From an uncultured Blautia sp. (GTDB lineage: Bacteria > Bacillota > Clostridia > Lachnospirales > Lachnospiraceae): a stretch of DNA of 44,162 bases. The notes below the pieces were generated by a model. That model had not been told where the DNA came from. It made no database searches and worked only from the letters and a program-made list of their open reading frames with translations. The stretch spans positions 1 to 44,162 of the forward strand of contig CAMBAL010000014.1 in assembly GCA_945864225.1 (NCBI GenBank). Reading direction: 5' to 3'. Below are positions 1 through 9,110 of the stretch, one piece after another; positions within the stretch are counted from its first letter, which is position 1; the number at the start of each line of letters is the position of its first letter. The position numbers and the translations under genes were made by a program.

Positions 1-320
1 TTATAATCTAATGAAACAGATTTGTTCTCTGCAATCTGTATTAATTCTCCCACAGCCTGCGCTGCATTTGCTTTTGCCTTTAAATTCGCGCCTTTCAATA
101 CCATTTTGTCTTTTCCATGCGCAAATTCATCAGGGAAATCCGTACCGATATATATTTTCTCTGCCGTTTCACTAATCTCATAATATTTGCCGATATACTC
201 CTTTAAATACTTTTCTATTTCTTTCCATTCTTCTTTAGATTTGCCTTTAAAACGTACATCATGAATCAAAACAGTTTTCTTATATTCTGGATCGGTAATA
301 ATAACTACATTCTTAGCCAA
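1..320 (-). CDS. Hypothetical protein, cut by the left window edge
   Basis: The frame opens with TTG at 318-320 behind a GGAGG site eight bases upstream and is still open at base 1, so at least 106 N-terminal residues are seen and the C-terminus is missing. The visible part is Lys/Glu-rich and ends in an Ala/Asn-rich helix (around residues 78-100, KANAAQAVGELIQIA). The YIGTDFPDEFAHGKD stretch near residues 59-73 resembles, from memory, phage-associated BECR-fold nuclease domains found at the end of head-morphogenesis or polymorphic-toxin proteins. That is a weak resemblance and no catalytic residues can be assigned. It lies downstream of the spoIVB operon terminator, is A+T-richer than the neighbouring housekeeping genes, and may be the edge of another mobile region. 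Confidence 0.6.
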   Translation of the reverse strand, partial: MAKNVVIITDPEYKKTVLIHDVRFKGKSKEEWKEIEKYLKEYIGKYYEISETAEKIYIGTDFPDEFAHGKDKMVLKGANLKAKANAAQAVGELIQIAENKSVSLDY

Positions 321-476
321 TTATGTATCCTCCGACTCTGTTATTTTCCCGCATCGAAATATCTATTAAAAACACAAAATTCCATTACTTCGATTCTAAT
401 ATGAAATCTATCTTATCATATTTTCGCAATGCGTGGTTCTATTTCTATAATAAAGAGATACAATCTAAATTTCTGT

Positions 477-523
477 TCAAAAAAGCAGACAACGCAATGA
501 CATCCTCATCACCCTGTCTGCTT
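477..523 (-). terminator. Intrinsic terminator after the spoIVB operon
   Basis: On the minus strand a perfect 9-bp stem (AAGCAGACA / TGTCTGCTT) with a 23-base loop is followed directly by a run of T residues. It lies just past the small gene at 539-820 and would end the long asp23-to-spoIVB transcript. Confidence 0.75.
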
Positions 524-538
524 GTATTTCTTCTGTTT

Positions 539-820
539 TTATCGTATCAACAAATCCACATACTTTGCCGGTTTCCAATTTAATCCATAATACTTTTCCA
601 AAAAGTTCAGTGTACGCTCAAGACTGTCAATTTCTTCACCAATCCCATTAAACCAGATTATCAATAAAGTATAAACACGATTGTTAATATCACAATTCAA
701 CTGCTTCATGGTCTTATCATCCAGACATACTCCCTCAGCATGCAAATCTTCCACTACGCCATTTCGGAAAATAAGGTGTGTTAATGCTCTGGAAAGCGCC
801 TGTAAGGTGTACTCATCCAT
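539..820 (-). CDS. Small conserved-looking hypothetical protein (93 aa)
   Basis: The ATG at 820 overlaps the last eight bases of spoIVB and gives a 93-residue protein. A longer frame reaching into spoIVB exists, but the ATG with GAGG about 12 bases upstream is the natural start and its overlap suggests translational coupling. The protein is helical, with no signal peptide; its middle (VYTLLIIWFNGIGEEID) is amphipathic and hydrophobic. I do not recognise a family. It is the last gene of the recN-spoIVB operon and is followed by a good terminator. In many Clostridia spo0A occupies the position after spoIVB; here there is only this gene. Confidence 0.65.
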   Translation of the reverse strand: MDEYTLQALSRALTHLIFRNGVVEDLHAEGVCLDDKTMKQLNCDINNRVYTLLIIWFNGIGEEIDSLERTLNFLEKYYGLNWKPAKYVDLLIR

Positions 821-2033
821 AGCACGATTCCGCCTCATCCAGCATCGTCTCCGCAAAGATTCCATACCCGCTTGTGGAGTCCTGCACGAATACATGAGTG
901 ACAGCCCCCACAAACTTCCCATTTTGAATCACAGGTGACCCCGACATCCCCTGCACGATCCCTCCGGTTATTTCCAGGAGTTCAGGATCTGTAACCTGTA
1001 TGACAAAACTTTTGTTGCTGTCCTCGTGATTCATATCAATTTTGGTAATTTCCGCATCATACATTTTTGCAGTTCCGTCCACACTGCTCACAATAGAGGC
1101 AGGACCGATTTCCACTTCCTGTTTATAGGCAATCGCCAGTTCCATCAGGGACATTTCCGATACAGCATTCGCATTAAATTCTCCATAAATTCCATTTCCG
1201 CTGTTTTTCCCAATTTTCCCGATAATCTGTCCCGGTTCGTAACGAATCAGGCCGGCAAGTTCCCCCGGACTTCCCTTACTTCCTTTCTGAATACCCAGGA
1301 TTTCTGCCTGATACAGCTCTCCTTCCCGGATTTCAAGCAGTTCTCCTGTATCTACGTCACTGATGCCGTGCCCAAGCGCACCAAATGTTCCAGAGGAATC
1401 GATATATGTCAGAGTTCCGATCCCCTGTGTATCGTCTCTTACCCAGATACCGAGTTTATATTTTCCTTCTGTATCCTTTACCGGAGTCATGGAAACCGGA
1501 ATCGTCTCATCTCCCCGCCGGACATCCAGAGTCACTTCTCCTCCATCCAGGAGAGACAGATCTTCCATCAGTTCCTTTTTTGATGAAATCTTCTGCTCAT
1601 TCAGGGAAACAATATAATCCCCTGACTTTACGATATTTTTTGCAGGTTCCTCCGTCGTCCCGCTGTCCGTGGTGATTTCTCCGGTATCGACGATCAGCAC
1701 ACCCTCCGTTTCCATATACAGCCCAACCGTACTGCCGCTGACATATACACTGGTACTGTCCGATGGTATCACTTTTACATTTTTGAACGGAACCACTCCC
1801 ATGAGCCTGCAGGGAAGCAGATAACTTCCCTCTCCGGACACGGTCACTGCATCTTCAAATGTTACGAAAGGCCGGGCAAGCATTGCTTCTACGTGATCTT
1901 CCATGCCCCGTTCCACCCGAATCTCGTCCGGAATTTTTCTGTCCAGATAGCGATAGCCCGTAATTCCCATTGCAAGCAGATCAAGACAGAGACACCACAG
2001 AATAAAACGCCTGTATTTCCTTTTTCTTTCCAT
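813..2033 (-). CDS. spoIVB: SpoIVB peptidase (SigK checkpoint signalling protease)
   Basis: A 406-residue protein with an N-terminal membrane anchor (about residues 10-28), a PDZ domain (about 100-190) and an S55-type serine protease domain. The catalytic histidine is in ALGHGISD and the nucleophile serine in GMSGSPVIQNG; TSGYGIFAE follows. In Bacillus, SpoIVB is made in the forespore, secreted into the intermembrane space and cleaves SpoIVFA to trigger pro-SigK processing. Clostridia often keep SpoIVB without that full pathway, so the substrate here is not known. It sits 193 bases downstream of recN, with a terminator between them, so it may also have its own promoter. Length is normal for the family. 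Confidence 0.95.
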   Translation of the reverse strand: MERKRKYRRFILWCLCLDLLAMGITGYRYLDRKIPDEIRVERGMEDHVEAMLARPFVTFEDAVTVSGEGSYLLPCRLMGVVPFKNVKVIPSDSTSVYVSGSTVGLYMETEGVLIVDTGEITTDSGTTEEPAKNIVKSGDYIVSLNEQKISSKKELMEDLSLLDGGEVTLDVRRGDETIPVSMTPVKDTEGKYKLGIWVRDDTQGIGTLTYIDSSGTFGALGHGISDVDTGELLEIREGELYQAEILGIQKGSKGSPGELAGLIRYEPGQIIGKIGKNSGNGIYGEFNANAVSEMSLMELAIAYKQEVEIGPASIVSSVDGTAKMYDAEITKIDMNHEDSNKSFVIQVTDPELLEITGGIVQGMSGSPVIQNGKFVGAVTHVFVQDSTSGYGIFAETMLDEAESCYG

Positions 2034-2165
2034 CTCGCCACATCCTTTTCCTAAGTATATTTTCTGTAAAATACCAAAATCGGCATGATTCTGATGAACA
2101 GCAAATTTCTGCTGTCAGTATCTTCCCATATCAGCTAACCCTTTTTATCAGACAAACTTTTTCGC

Positions 2166-2208
2166 ACAAAAGAAAAAGAGAGAAACACCCTCTCGGATAT
2201 CCTCTCTT
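2166..2208 (-). terminator. Strong hairpin terminator after recN
   Basis: The minus strand shows a long stem, AAGAGAGG then ATATCC, a GAGA tetraloop, GGGTGT then TCTCTCTT (with G-T wobbles and one bulged T), followed by TTTCTTTT. It lies 18 bases past the recN stop and probably limits read-through into spoIVB, which is expressed only in sporulation. Confidence 0.75.
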
Positions 2209-2226
2209 AGTATGCGGGAAAAAAAT

Positions 2227-3918
2227 TTATTTCAGTCTTGTATTTTTATGTACACGTGCCAATTCTTTCATTTCTCTTGCATTTTCCAGAACTGCATCGG
2301 TAATCTCGGCACCCCCGAGAAGTCTTGCCAGCTCTTTCAGACATGCATCTCCTTCCAGCGGATGAATCTCCGTAATCGTTTCTGTACCCCGAAGATGTTT
2401 CTCTATCTCAAAATGAGTATCTGCCATCGCTGCGATCTGCGGAAGATGGGTAATACAAAGCACCTGATGATGCCTTCCGATAACTGCCATTTTTTCAGAT
2501 ACTTTCTGCGCGGTTCTTCCACTGATACCGGTATCGATCTCGTCAAAAATCAGTGTCTCAATCTGATCGCGGTCTGCAAGTATCGCTTTCAGTGCAAGCA
2601 TGATTCGGGAAAGCTCACCACCGGATACGATTTTTCCAAGTGGCTTCAGGGTTTCACCCGGATTTGTGGAGATCACATATTCCACTTCATCAAAACCATT
2701 GTCTGAATAGGACGCTTTCTTTTTAAATTCAATATCAAAATTCACATCCAGGAAATTCAGATCCTGCAATCCTTCGATTACTTTTCCAACAAGCTGCTGA
2801 CTGTATTCTTTCCTGATTTCAGACAAATCATACGATGCAGTTTCCAGTATTTTTTCTGTTTCAGCAAGATGTTCTTCTGCTTCCTGGAAACGTTCCTCAT
2901 ATCTGATAAGATTTTCCAGTTTTTCCTGCTGTTTTTTCAGGTAAAGCTGAATTTCTTCAATACTCTGACCATATTTGGATTTCAGTCCGTTGATCAGATC
3001 CAGTCTCTGCTCTGTTTCGTAAAATGACTCATCATCAAAGGTCAGATCTTCCATATAGGATGACAATTCTCTGTTAAAATCATTGACCAGCGCATCAATT
3101 TCCTGAAGGGATGACTCCATATTTTCAAGTTCGGAATCATATTCTGTCACTCTGGAAAGCTCCCGAAGAGCCGATCCAATCGTCTCTCCCGCCCCGTTCT
3201 GCCCATCATAACCAGTCAGGCCATGAACCGTCTGCAGTGTCTCTGCAATCCGTTTCCCGTTACTCAGTTTACGGTACAGTTTTTCCAGTTCTTCATCTTC
3301 CCCTTCCGTCAGATGTGCACGCTCGATTTCTTCAATTTCAAATTCAAGAAATGCTTTTTCACGATTGCGCTGTTCTTCATCCATATCCAGTTCTTTCAGG
3401 GCACGAAGCGCTTTGCGGTATGACTGATAAGCAGCTTTCACCTTCTCTTTTTCCGGCTGGATTTTCTCCTTACCATAAGCATCAAGAATCTCCAGCTGCT
3501 TCTCCGGATACAGCAGTGACTGGTGTTCATGTTGTCCGTGAATATCCAGAAGACAGGTTGCAGCCGCCTTCATCTGACCGACTGTGCAGGTTTCCCCGTT
3601 AATCTTATTGATACTTCTTCCGTCCATTATTTTCCGTGATAACAGGACCTGTCCATCCTCCGGAAAAATATCCAGTGCACGGAGAGATTCCTCCGCTTTT
3701 GGATTTTCCACCTGAAAAAGAAGTTCCACCAGAGCATACGGAGCATTCTCCCGAATCATATTTCTGGAGATTTTGCTTCCGAGAATCAGCTGCATGGAAC
3801 CCAGTAGGATGGATTTTCCGGCACCGGTCTCACCGGTGAGGATATTCAGACCAGGTCCGAATTCCACTTCAATTTCTTCTATCAGTGCAAGGTTTTTTAC
3901 ATGAAGATGTACCAGCAT
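2227..3918 (-). CDS. recN: DNA repair protein RecN
   Basis: A 563-residue SMC-like ATPase that organises broken DNA ends before recombinational repair. The N-terminal Walker A is GETGAGKS (about residues 29-36). A central coiled coil spans about residues 150-370 (many Glu, Lys and Leu). The C-terminal ABC signature is VSGGELSRIMLALK and the Walker B is TLIFDEIDTGISG. Length and domain order match the family. It follows argR after a 63-base gap in the long operon and is followed by a strong terminator. The recN-argR-nadK-tlyA order is common in Clostridia and Bacilli. Confidence 0.97.
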   Translation of the reverse strand: MLVHLHVKNLALIEEIEVEFGPGLNILTGETGAGKSILLGSMQLILGSKISRNMIRENAPYALVELLFQVENPKAEESLRALDIFPEDGQVLLSRKIMDGRSINKINGETCTVGQMKAAATCLLDIHGQHEHQSLLYPEKQLEILDAYGKEKIQPEKEKVKAAYQSYRKALRALKELDMDEEQRNREKAFLEFEIEEIERAHLTEGEDEELEKLYRKLSNGKRIAETLQTVHGLTGYDGQNGAGETIGSALRELSRVTEYDSELENMESSLQEIDALVNDFNRELSSYMEDLTFDDESFYETEQRLDLINGLKSKYGQSIEEIQLYLKKQQEKLENLIRYEERFQEAEEHLAETEKILETASYDLSEIRKEYSQQLVGKVIEGLQDLNFLDVNFDIEFKKKASYSDNGFDEVEYVISTNPGETLKPLGKIVSGGELSRIMLALKAILADRDQIETLIFDEIDTGISGRTAQKVSEKMAVIGRHHQVLCITHLPQIAAMADTHFEIEKHLRGTETITEIHPLEGDACLKELARLLGGAEITDAVLENAREMKELARVHKNTRLK

Positions 3919-3981
3919 TTCGTCCTCCTGATCGTGCTGCGTCGGATTGCTCTAGCAATCTATTTCCTCTCCGCCGCAGTG

Positions 3982-4434
3982 CTATCGTTTTAAAATACCC
4001 TTTAATTTCTCTTTTACCGTCTGTGCCTCCTCGGTCGACCTGGTCACACACAGAACCGTATCATCCCCGGCGACACAGCCCAGAATCTCCTGCCATTTCA
4101 GCGCATCCAGAGCTGCTGCCACCCCCATGGCCATACCGGAAACCGTCTTAATCACGATGATATTCTGCCCGATATCAATCGATGTCAGAGCATCATGAAG
4201 CACTCTGGTATATTTATCCCCCAGTGTTCCCTGAGTATTCTCCAGAATCGCATAATGGGATTTTCCGTCTCTTCCGGCAACTTTTGTCATTTTCAGGGCA
4301 CGAATATCTCTGGATACCGTTGCCTGAGTTACTTTAAATCCAGCTTCGTTCAGTCTGGCTGCAAGTTCTTCCTGTGTATCAATCTCATACTGCTGAATCA
4401 GCTCGATTATTTTTTCATGTCTTGCTACTTTCAC
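3982..4434 (-). CDS. argR: Arginine repressor ArgR
   Basis: A 150-residue transcription factor sensing arginine. The N-terminal winged helix-turn-helix covers about residues 1-70 (TQATVSRDIRALKMTKV is the recognition region). The C-terminal hexamerisation and arginine-binding domain ends in GCVAGDDTVLCVTRS, where GDDT supplies the arginine-contacting aspartates. The start is GTG at 4434 with AGGAGG seven bases upstream. It lies 11 bases after nadK in the same operon. In this family the protein represses arginine biosynthesis and activates catabolism; no target operators are evident in this window. Confidence 0.96.
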   Translation of the reverse strand: MKVARHEKIIELIQQYEIDTQEELAARLNEAGFKVTQATVSRDIRALKMTKVAGRDGKSHYAILENTQGTLGDKYTRVLHDALTSIDIGQNIIVIKTVSGMAMGVAAALDALKWQEILGCVAGDDTVLCVTRSTEEAQTVKEKLKGILKR

Positions 4435-4445
4435 CTTTGATCCTC

Positions 4446-5306
4446 CTAGCTGTTGCGCATCTTCTGCCTGATTACTTCCACAAAACTTAAATGATTCAGT
4501 TTCAGGATTCTGGTGCTTACACCGGCTTTCCGGATCACAATTCTGTCTCCGGTCACCATGGGAATCTCTTTGTCTCCGTCAAAAGATGCCAGTCCCTTTT
4601 CCTCATTCTGTCTTCTTCCTTCTCCCAGCTCCACCGTGATCACATCCTGCTCCGGAAAAATGATACTTCTGGAATTCAGTGTGTGCGGTGCAATAGGCGT
4701 CATAATCGTCATGGACGCACTGGGGGACACGATCGGGCCTCCGCAGGAAAGGCTGTAGCCCGTGGAACCTGTAGGTGTGGAAATAATGATTCCATCCGCA
4801 TTATAAGAATTCAGATACTCATTGTTTACATAGTTTTTGAACCGTACAACACGAAGAGGACCTTCCCTGCAGATTACAATATCGTTCAGGGCCAGATCAC
4901 TTCCCAGAATTTCTTCTCCTCTGTAAACGGTTCCCTCCAGCATCATCCGTTCTTCCACTTCATAGTCATCTGACATAAGCTGATCAAGAGCCGGATATAC
5001 GGACTGCCTGTCCACTTCCGCAAGAAAACCAAGATTGCCCAGATTCATTCCAAGAAGAGGAATTCCCCTATGTACCACATCTCTGGCAGCCTGCAGAAGG
5101 GTTCCGTCACCGCCAAGCACAAGGATACATTCTGTTTCTTCCGGAATCTGATCCGGATCTGTATAATGGTAAGGTCCATCCAGTTTCCGGACGGCTTTTT
5201 GTACCTGACAGTGTCTTCCGTGTTCTGTCAAATAGGAGACAATACTGTCTGTAAGCTCCAATCCTTCATCCTTCTGGCTGTTGGTTATCATATAAAAATT
5301 ATCCAT
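4446..5306 (-). CDS. nadK: NAD kinase
   Basis: A 286-residue enzyme that phosphorylates NAD to NADP. The GGDGTLLQAARD motif (about residues 65-76) is the hallmark phosphate-binding loop of the NAD kinase/diacylglycerol kinase fold, and NADGIIISTPTGSTGYSLS (about 165-190) is the second conserved block contacting NAD. Length is typical. It follows tlyA by 13 bases and precedes argR by 11, so it is translated from the same message. Confidence 0.96.
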   Translation of the reverse strand: MDNFYMITNSQKDEGLELTDSIVSYLTEHGRHCQVQKAVRKLDGPYHYTDPDQIPEETECILVLGGDGTLLQAARDVVHRGIPLLGMNLGNLGFLAEVDRQSVYPALDQLMSDDYEVEERMMLEGTVYRGEEILGSDLALNDIVICREGPLRVVRFKNYVNNEYLNSYNADGIIISTPTGSTGYSLSCGGPIVSPSASMTIMTPIAPHTLNSRSIIFPEQDVITVELGEGRRQNEEKGLASFDGDKEIPMVTGDRIVIRKAGVSTRILKLNHLSFVEVIRQKMRNS

Positions 5307-5319
5307 ACTTCGTACTTCC

Positions 5320-6129
5320 TCAATCCAGTTGTCTGTGAGCCTCCGCTACAATCTCTGCGGGAAGTTCTGTAAGTCCGGAAACGATTTCTGTTCCCTCCGG
5401 ACGTTTTTTCAGGTGAAGAAGATATTCAATATTACCTTCCGGACCCTTGATCGGGGAAAAGGACAGGTGATGCGGTTCCAAAGCAATACCCGCTGCATAA
5501 TCCAGCACTTTTTCGATAACCTCTAGATGCACTGCCGGGTCCCTTACCACGCCCTTTTTTCCTACCTTTTCTCTTCCTGCTTCAAACTGCGGCTTGATCA
5601 GACAGACAATTTCTCCTTCCTCTGTGAGAAGATTCCGTACCGGAAGCAGTACCTTTGTCAGAGAAATAAAAGAAACATCAATAGAAGAAAAATCTGCCGG
5701 TTCCTGAAGATGCTCAGGAAGCACATAGCGGATATTTGTTTTTTCCATGCAGACCACACGCGGATCATTGCGAAGCTTCCAGTCCAGCTGACCGTAGCCT
5801 ACATCGATGGAATACACTTTTTCCGCTCCGTTCTGCAGCATACAGTCTGTAAAACCGCCTGTAGAAGCTCCCACATCCATACACACCTTTCCGGCAAGTG
5901 CAACGCCGAAATGCTTCATGGCTTTTTCCAGTTTCAGGCCTCCGCGGCTCACATAAGGAAGGACATTGCCCCTCACCTCGATTTTTACTGTTTCCGGAAA
6001 CATGGTTCCGGCCTTATCTTCCTTCTGTCCGTCCACATAAACGTCTCCGGCCATAATATATGCTTTTGCTTTTTCTCTGGAGGGTGCCAGTGCACGTTCC
6101 ATCATCAAAAGATCCAGTCGTTTCTTCAT
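5320..6129 (-). CDS. tlyA: TlyA family rRNA (cytidine-2'-O)-methyltransferase
   Basis: A 269-residue protein with an N-terminal S4 RNA-binding domain (about residues 1-65, RLDLLMMERALAPSREKAKA) and an FtsJ-like Rossmann methyltransferase domain with the SAM motif MDVGASTGGFTDCML. Family members 2'-O-methylate cytidines of 16S and 23S rRNA; annotation as haemolysin is historical. The ATG at 6129 is chosen because GAGG lies six bases upstream and it starts directly after the dxs stop. An in-frame TTG at 6150 lies inside dxs and has no better site. It sits between dxs and nadK in the operon. Confidence 0.93.
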   Translation of the reverse strand: MKKRLDLLMMERALAPSREKAKAYIMAGDVYVDGQKEDKAGTMFPETVKIEVRGNVLPYVSRGGLKLEKAMKHFGVALAGKVCMDVGASTGGFTDCMLQNGAEKVYSIDVGYGQLDWKLRNDPRVVCMEKTNIRYVLPEHLQEPADFSSIDVSFISLTKVLLPVRNLLTEEGEIVCLIKPQFEAGREKVGKKGVVRDPAVHLEVIEKVLDYAAGIALEPHHLSFSPIKGPEGNIEYLLHLKKRPEGTEIVSGLTELPAEIVAEAHRQLD

Positions 6130-6130
6130 A

Positions 6131-7990
6131 TCAGTCCTCGTATTCTTCAATAGCCCTCACAATATCTGTTTCCGTCAGGCCGATTTTTGCTTTTAATTCC
6201 GGCACAGTGCCATGGGTAATAAAACGATCCCAGATTGCAATATTCAAAGTCCGCACTTCCGGATGACATGCTTCCAGATAAGATGCCACATGTTCTCCAA
6301 ATCCACCATTTTTCACATTTTCTTCCACCGTCACAAACAGCCGGTGATCTTTTGCAATCTGATCCAGCAATGCAGTGTCCAATGGTTTTACAAACCTCAC
6401 ATTCACCAGAGTGGGATCGTATCCATCCTGTCTCAGTATTTCGCAGACGTTTACACAGGTCTTTGCCATAGATCCCACAGAAAGAACCGCCACTTCCCGG
6501 CCTTTCCTGATCATTTCACTTCTGCCGTATTCTACCGGAGCCTGAAACTCTTCCAGTCCCCGATATGCCTCTCCTTTGGGATACCGTATCGCACACGGAC
6601 CCGGATACTTCACAGCAAACTCCATCATTGCCTCCAGTTCCCATCCGTTCTTAGGCGCCAGAACTGTCATATTGGGAATCATGCTGAGATAGGAAAGATC
6701 AAAACAGCCGTGATGCGTCTCACCATCCGCACCCACGATGCCGGCACGGTCAAGCGCAAAGATCACATGCAGATTCTGCATACACACATCATGAAGAATC
6801 TGATCTATCGCTCTCTGAAGGAACGAGGAATACACGGCAACCACCGGAATCATTCCGCCCAGTGCAAGACCGGCCGCAAATGTTACTGCATGCTCTTCTG
6901 CAATTCCCACATCATAAAACCTGTCCGGAAAAGTCTTTCCAAACTTCTTAAGCCCGGTTCCTTCCGGCATGGCTGCCGTAATGGCTACCAGACGTTTTTC
7001 TTTATCTCCGAGTTTCACCATGGATTCGGCAAAAACATCCGTATAAGACGGAGCTGCCGGTTTCTTCAGTTCCTTTCCTGTCTCCACATCAAAAGGTCCT
7101 GTCCCGTGAAATCTGGACGGATGGATTCTCGCCGGTTCATAGCCTCTGCCTTTTTCGGTCAGGACATGTACCACAACAGCACCTTCCACCCTTTTTGCCT
7201 CGTTAAACAGTTTCATCATCTGACGCATATCATGGCCGTCTACCGGTCCCAGATAAGTCAGACCCATATTTTCAAAAAGCATTCCCGGAATAAAAAGCTG
7301 CTTGATACTGCTCTTGGTCCTGCGCATGGTATCTACTACCGCAGTGCCAACTCCGGGAATTTTTTTCAGGTTTCTGGTCACATTCATCTTAAACCCGGTA
7401 TACGCTTCCGCCGTGCGCAGAGCGCTCAGATAGCTGGACATACCGCCCACGTTTTTGGAAATAGACATATTATTATCATTCAGAATAATGATAAAATTCG
7501 TCTTCAGATCCGCAGCATTATTCAGTGCTTCATATGCCATACCGCCCGTCAGCGCACCATCCCCGATCACAGAAACCACATGATGCTTCTGTCCCAGCAG
7601 ATCTCGCGCCCTTACATATCCCAGTCCCGCAGAGATGGAATTGGAACTGTGACCTGTATCAAAGGAATCACAGGGGCTCTCTTTTCTCTTGGGAAATCCG
7701 CTGATGCCGCCTTCCATGCGGAGCCGGTCAAATTCATCCTTTCTTCCGGTAAGTATCTTATGAGTATACGCCTGATGTCCAACATCCCAGATAATTTTAT
7801 CGTGAGGAAGATTCAGCACATTATGAAGTGCCAGTGTCAGTTCCACAACACCAAGATTGGAAGCCAGATGGCCTCCTGTCCTGCTCACAGAATCTATTAA
7901 AAAGCCCCTGATTTCTTCTGCAAGACGGGGAAAATCCGACAGTGCAATCTTATGAATATCATTGGGTTTTTTGATTTTTTCCAGAATCAT
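6131..7990 (-). CDS. dxs: 1-deoxy-D-xylulose-5-phosphate synthase
   Basis: A 619-residue thiamine-diphosphate enzyme condensing pyruvate and glyceraldehyde-3-phosphate, the first step of the MEP isoprenoid pathway. The thiamine-diphosphate motif runs from GDGALTGGMAYEALNNA (about residues 145-160) to the NDNNMSIS block. The transketolase pyrimidine domain holds DVGIAEEHAVTFAAGLA, and GADGETHHG lies near residue 430. The C-terminal transketolase domain is complete. It lies directly downstream of ispA, so precursor and prenyl-chain synthesis are co-transcribed. Confidence 0.97.
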   Translation of the reverse strand: MILEKIKKPNDIHKIALSDFPRLAEEIRGFLIDSVSRTGGHLASNLGVVELTLALHNVLNLPHDKIIWDVGHQAYTHKILTGRKDEFDRLRMEGGISGFPKRKESPCDSFDTGHSSNSISAGLGYVRARDLLGQKHHVVSVIGDGALTGGMAYEALNNAADLKTNFIIILNDNNMSISKNVGGMSSYLSALRTAEAYTGFKMNVTRNLKKIPGVGTAVVDTMRRTKSSIKQLFIPGMLFENMGLTYLGPVDGHDMRQMMKLFNEAKRVEGAVVVHVLTEKGRGYEPARIHPSRFHGTGPFDVETGKELKKPAAPSYTDVFAESMVKLGDKEKRLVAITAAMPEGTGLKKFGKTFPDRFYDVGIAEEHAVTFAAGLALGGMIPVVAVYSSFLQRAIDQILHDVCMQNLHVIFALDRAGIVGADGETHHGCFDLSYLSMIPNMTVLAPKNGWELEAMMEFAVKYPGPCAIRYPKGEAYRGLEEFQAPVEYGRSEMIRKGREVAVLSVGSMAKTCVNVCEILRQDGYDPTLVNVRFVKPLDTALLDQIAKDHRLFVTVEENVKNGGFGEHVASYLEACHPEVRTLNIAIWDRFITHGTVPELKAKIGLTETDIVRAIEEYED

Positions 7991-8003
7991 TGGTATCCTT
8001 CTT

Positions 8004-8891
8004 TCATTTCCTGCGGCTGATCAGATAATAGATCAATTCCGTCAGGAATTCATTTTTTTGGTCAAGACTGTCCAGAAGCCGGATCGCTTCCCCGGAAAGT
8101 TCTTCCACCTGATGCGAAGCTTCCTCAAGTCCAAAAAGCGTCACATATGTCGTTTTATTATTCTTTTCATCACTGTGTACCGGTTTGCCCAGTTCCTCAC
8201 TGGTGCTTGTCACATCCAGAATATCATCCTGTATCTGAAAAGCAAGCCCGATCTTTGCAGCAGCCTGCTCGATCACTGCAGTCTGCTCTTCATCTGCGCC
8301 CGCCAGTACCGCACCGGTCATCATAGCTGCTTCCAGAAGTGCCGAAGTCTTGTGACAGTAAATATAATCCAGCATCTCCTGGCTGACAGGTTTGCCGTCA
8401 TTCTCCACATCCACACTCTGACCGCCCAGCATTCCATACAGACCGGTCTTATGCGCCATAATCCGGAGTGCTTTCACAATTCCGGGATTCTCCGGAGCCA
8501 GATCAAATGCCCGAAACATGGTTTCATAGGCATAATTAAGCAAGGCTACTCCGCTCAGTACGCCCATAGCCTCGCCATATACCTTATGTGTCGTAAGTCT
8601 TCCTCTCCGGTAATCGTCATTGTCAATCGCCGGAAGATCATCATGGATCAGAGAGTGTGTATGAATCATCTCCATAGCTGCCATAAATGGCTCCGCCGTC
8701 TGAAGGTCACCGCCAAACATCCGGCAGGTCTCCATAAGGAGCAGCGGGCGAAGACGTTTACCGCCTGCACACATGCTGTAATTCATCGCTTCCGCCATAT
8801 TCTTGGCAAATCCCTCTTCCGGAGGAAGGTATTTCCGGATCACTTCTTCTATCCTGTCGATCCTGTATTTCAGTTCATCTTGAAAATTCAC
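8004..8891 (-). CDS. ispA: Polyprenyl (farnesyl/geranyl) diphosphate synthase
   Basis: About 295 residues; elongates dimethylallyl diphosphate with isopentenyl diphosphate, probably to farnesyl diphosphate for undecaprenyl carrier synthesis. The first Asp-rich motif is in HDDLPAIDNDDYRRGR and the second is QIQDDILDVTS; GGKRLRPLLL binds isopentenyl diphosphate. I favour the GTG at 8891 (protein starting VNFQDELKYR) because GGAUGAGGAUGGG-type purine-rich sequence lies just upstream and IspA proteins commonly begin with MNF. An ATG at 8909 is the alternative. The gene overlaps the xseB end by 17 bases. Chain length cannot be fixed from sequence alone. Confidence 0.93.
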   Translation of the reverse strand: MNFQDELKYRIDRIEEVIRKYLPPEEGFAKNMAEAMNYSMCAGGKRLRPLLLMETCRMFGGDLQTAEPFMAAMEMIHTHSLIHDDLPAIDNDDYRRGRLTTHKVYGEAMGVLSGVALLNYAYETMFRAFDLAPENPGIVKALRIMAHKTGLYGMLGGQSVDVENDGKPVSQEMLDYIYCHKTSALLEAAMMTGAVLAGADEEQTAVIEQAAAKIGLAFQIQDDILDVTSTSEELGKPVHSDEKNNKTTYVTLFGLEEASHQVEELSGEAIRLLDSLDQKNEFLTELIYYLISRRK

Positions 8892-9108
8892 GTAACGTCC
8901 CATCCTCATCCATCTGCAGCATTTTCTTTTCTACTGTATCCAGTTTATCGCTGCAGTATTTCAATAATTCCATTCCCTGTTTATATAAACGGAAAGACTC
9001 TTCCAGTGAAGTTTCTCTGTCTTCCAGTCTGTCTGCAAGCTCATCCAGCTGAAGAAATGCATCTTCAAGAGTCTTTTCCTTCATCTTTTCCATCTCTGGT
9101 TCTGCCAT
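8875..9108 (-). CDS. xseB: Exodeoxyribonuclease VII small subunit
   Basis: A 77-residue helical protein with the family core LEDAFLQLDELADRLEDRETSLEESFRLYKQG split across its first 50 residues, forming the coiled coil that binds the XseA C-terminus. Exonuclease VII degrades single-stranded DNA in both directions. It starts two bases after the xseA stop and its 3' end overlaps ispA, the usual arrangement. Length is normal. Confidence 0.95.
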   Translation of the reverse strand: MAEPEMEKMKEKTLEDAFLQLDELADRLEDRETSLEESFRLYKQGMELLKYCSDKLDTVEKKMLQMDEDGTLREFSR

Positions 9109-9110
9109 TC

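Noticed and set aside
813-922. Longer form of the small gene after spoIVB (127 codons from 922)
   Set aside because: The extra 34 codons lie inside the conserved end of SpoIVB, and the ATG at 820 has the better context.
6212-7900. 562-codon plus-strand open frame opposite dxs
   Set aside because: Same reasoning: it is the antisense of a fully conserved dxs.
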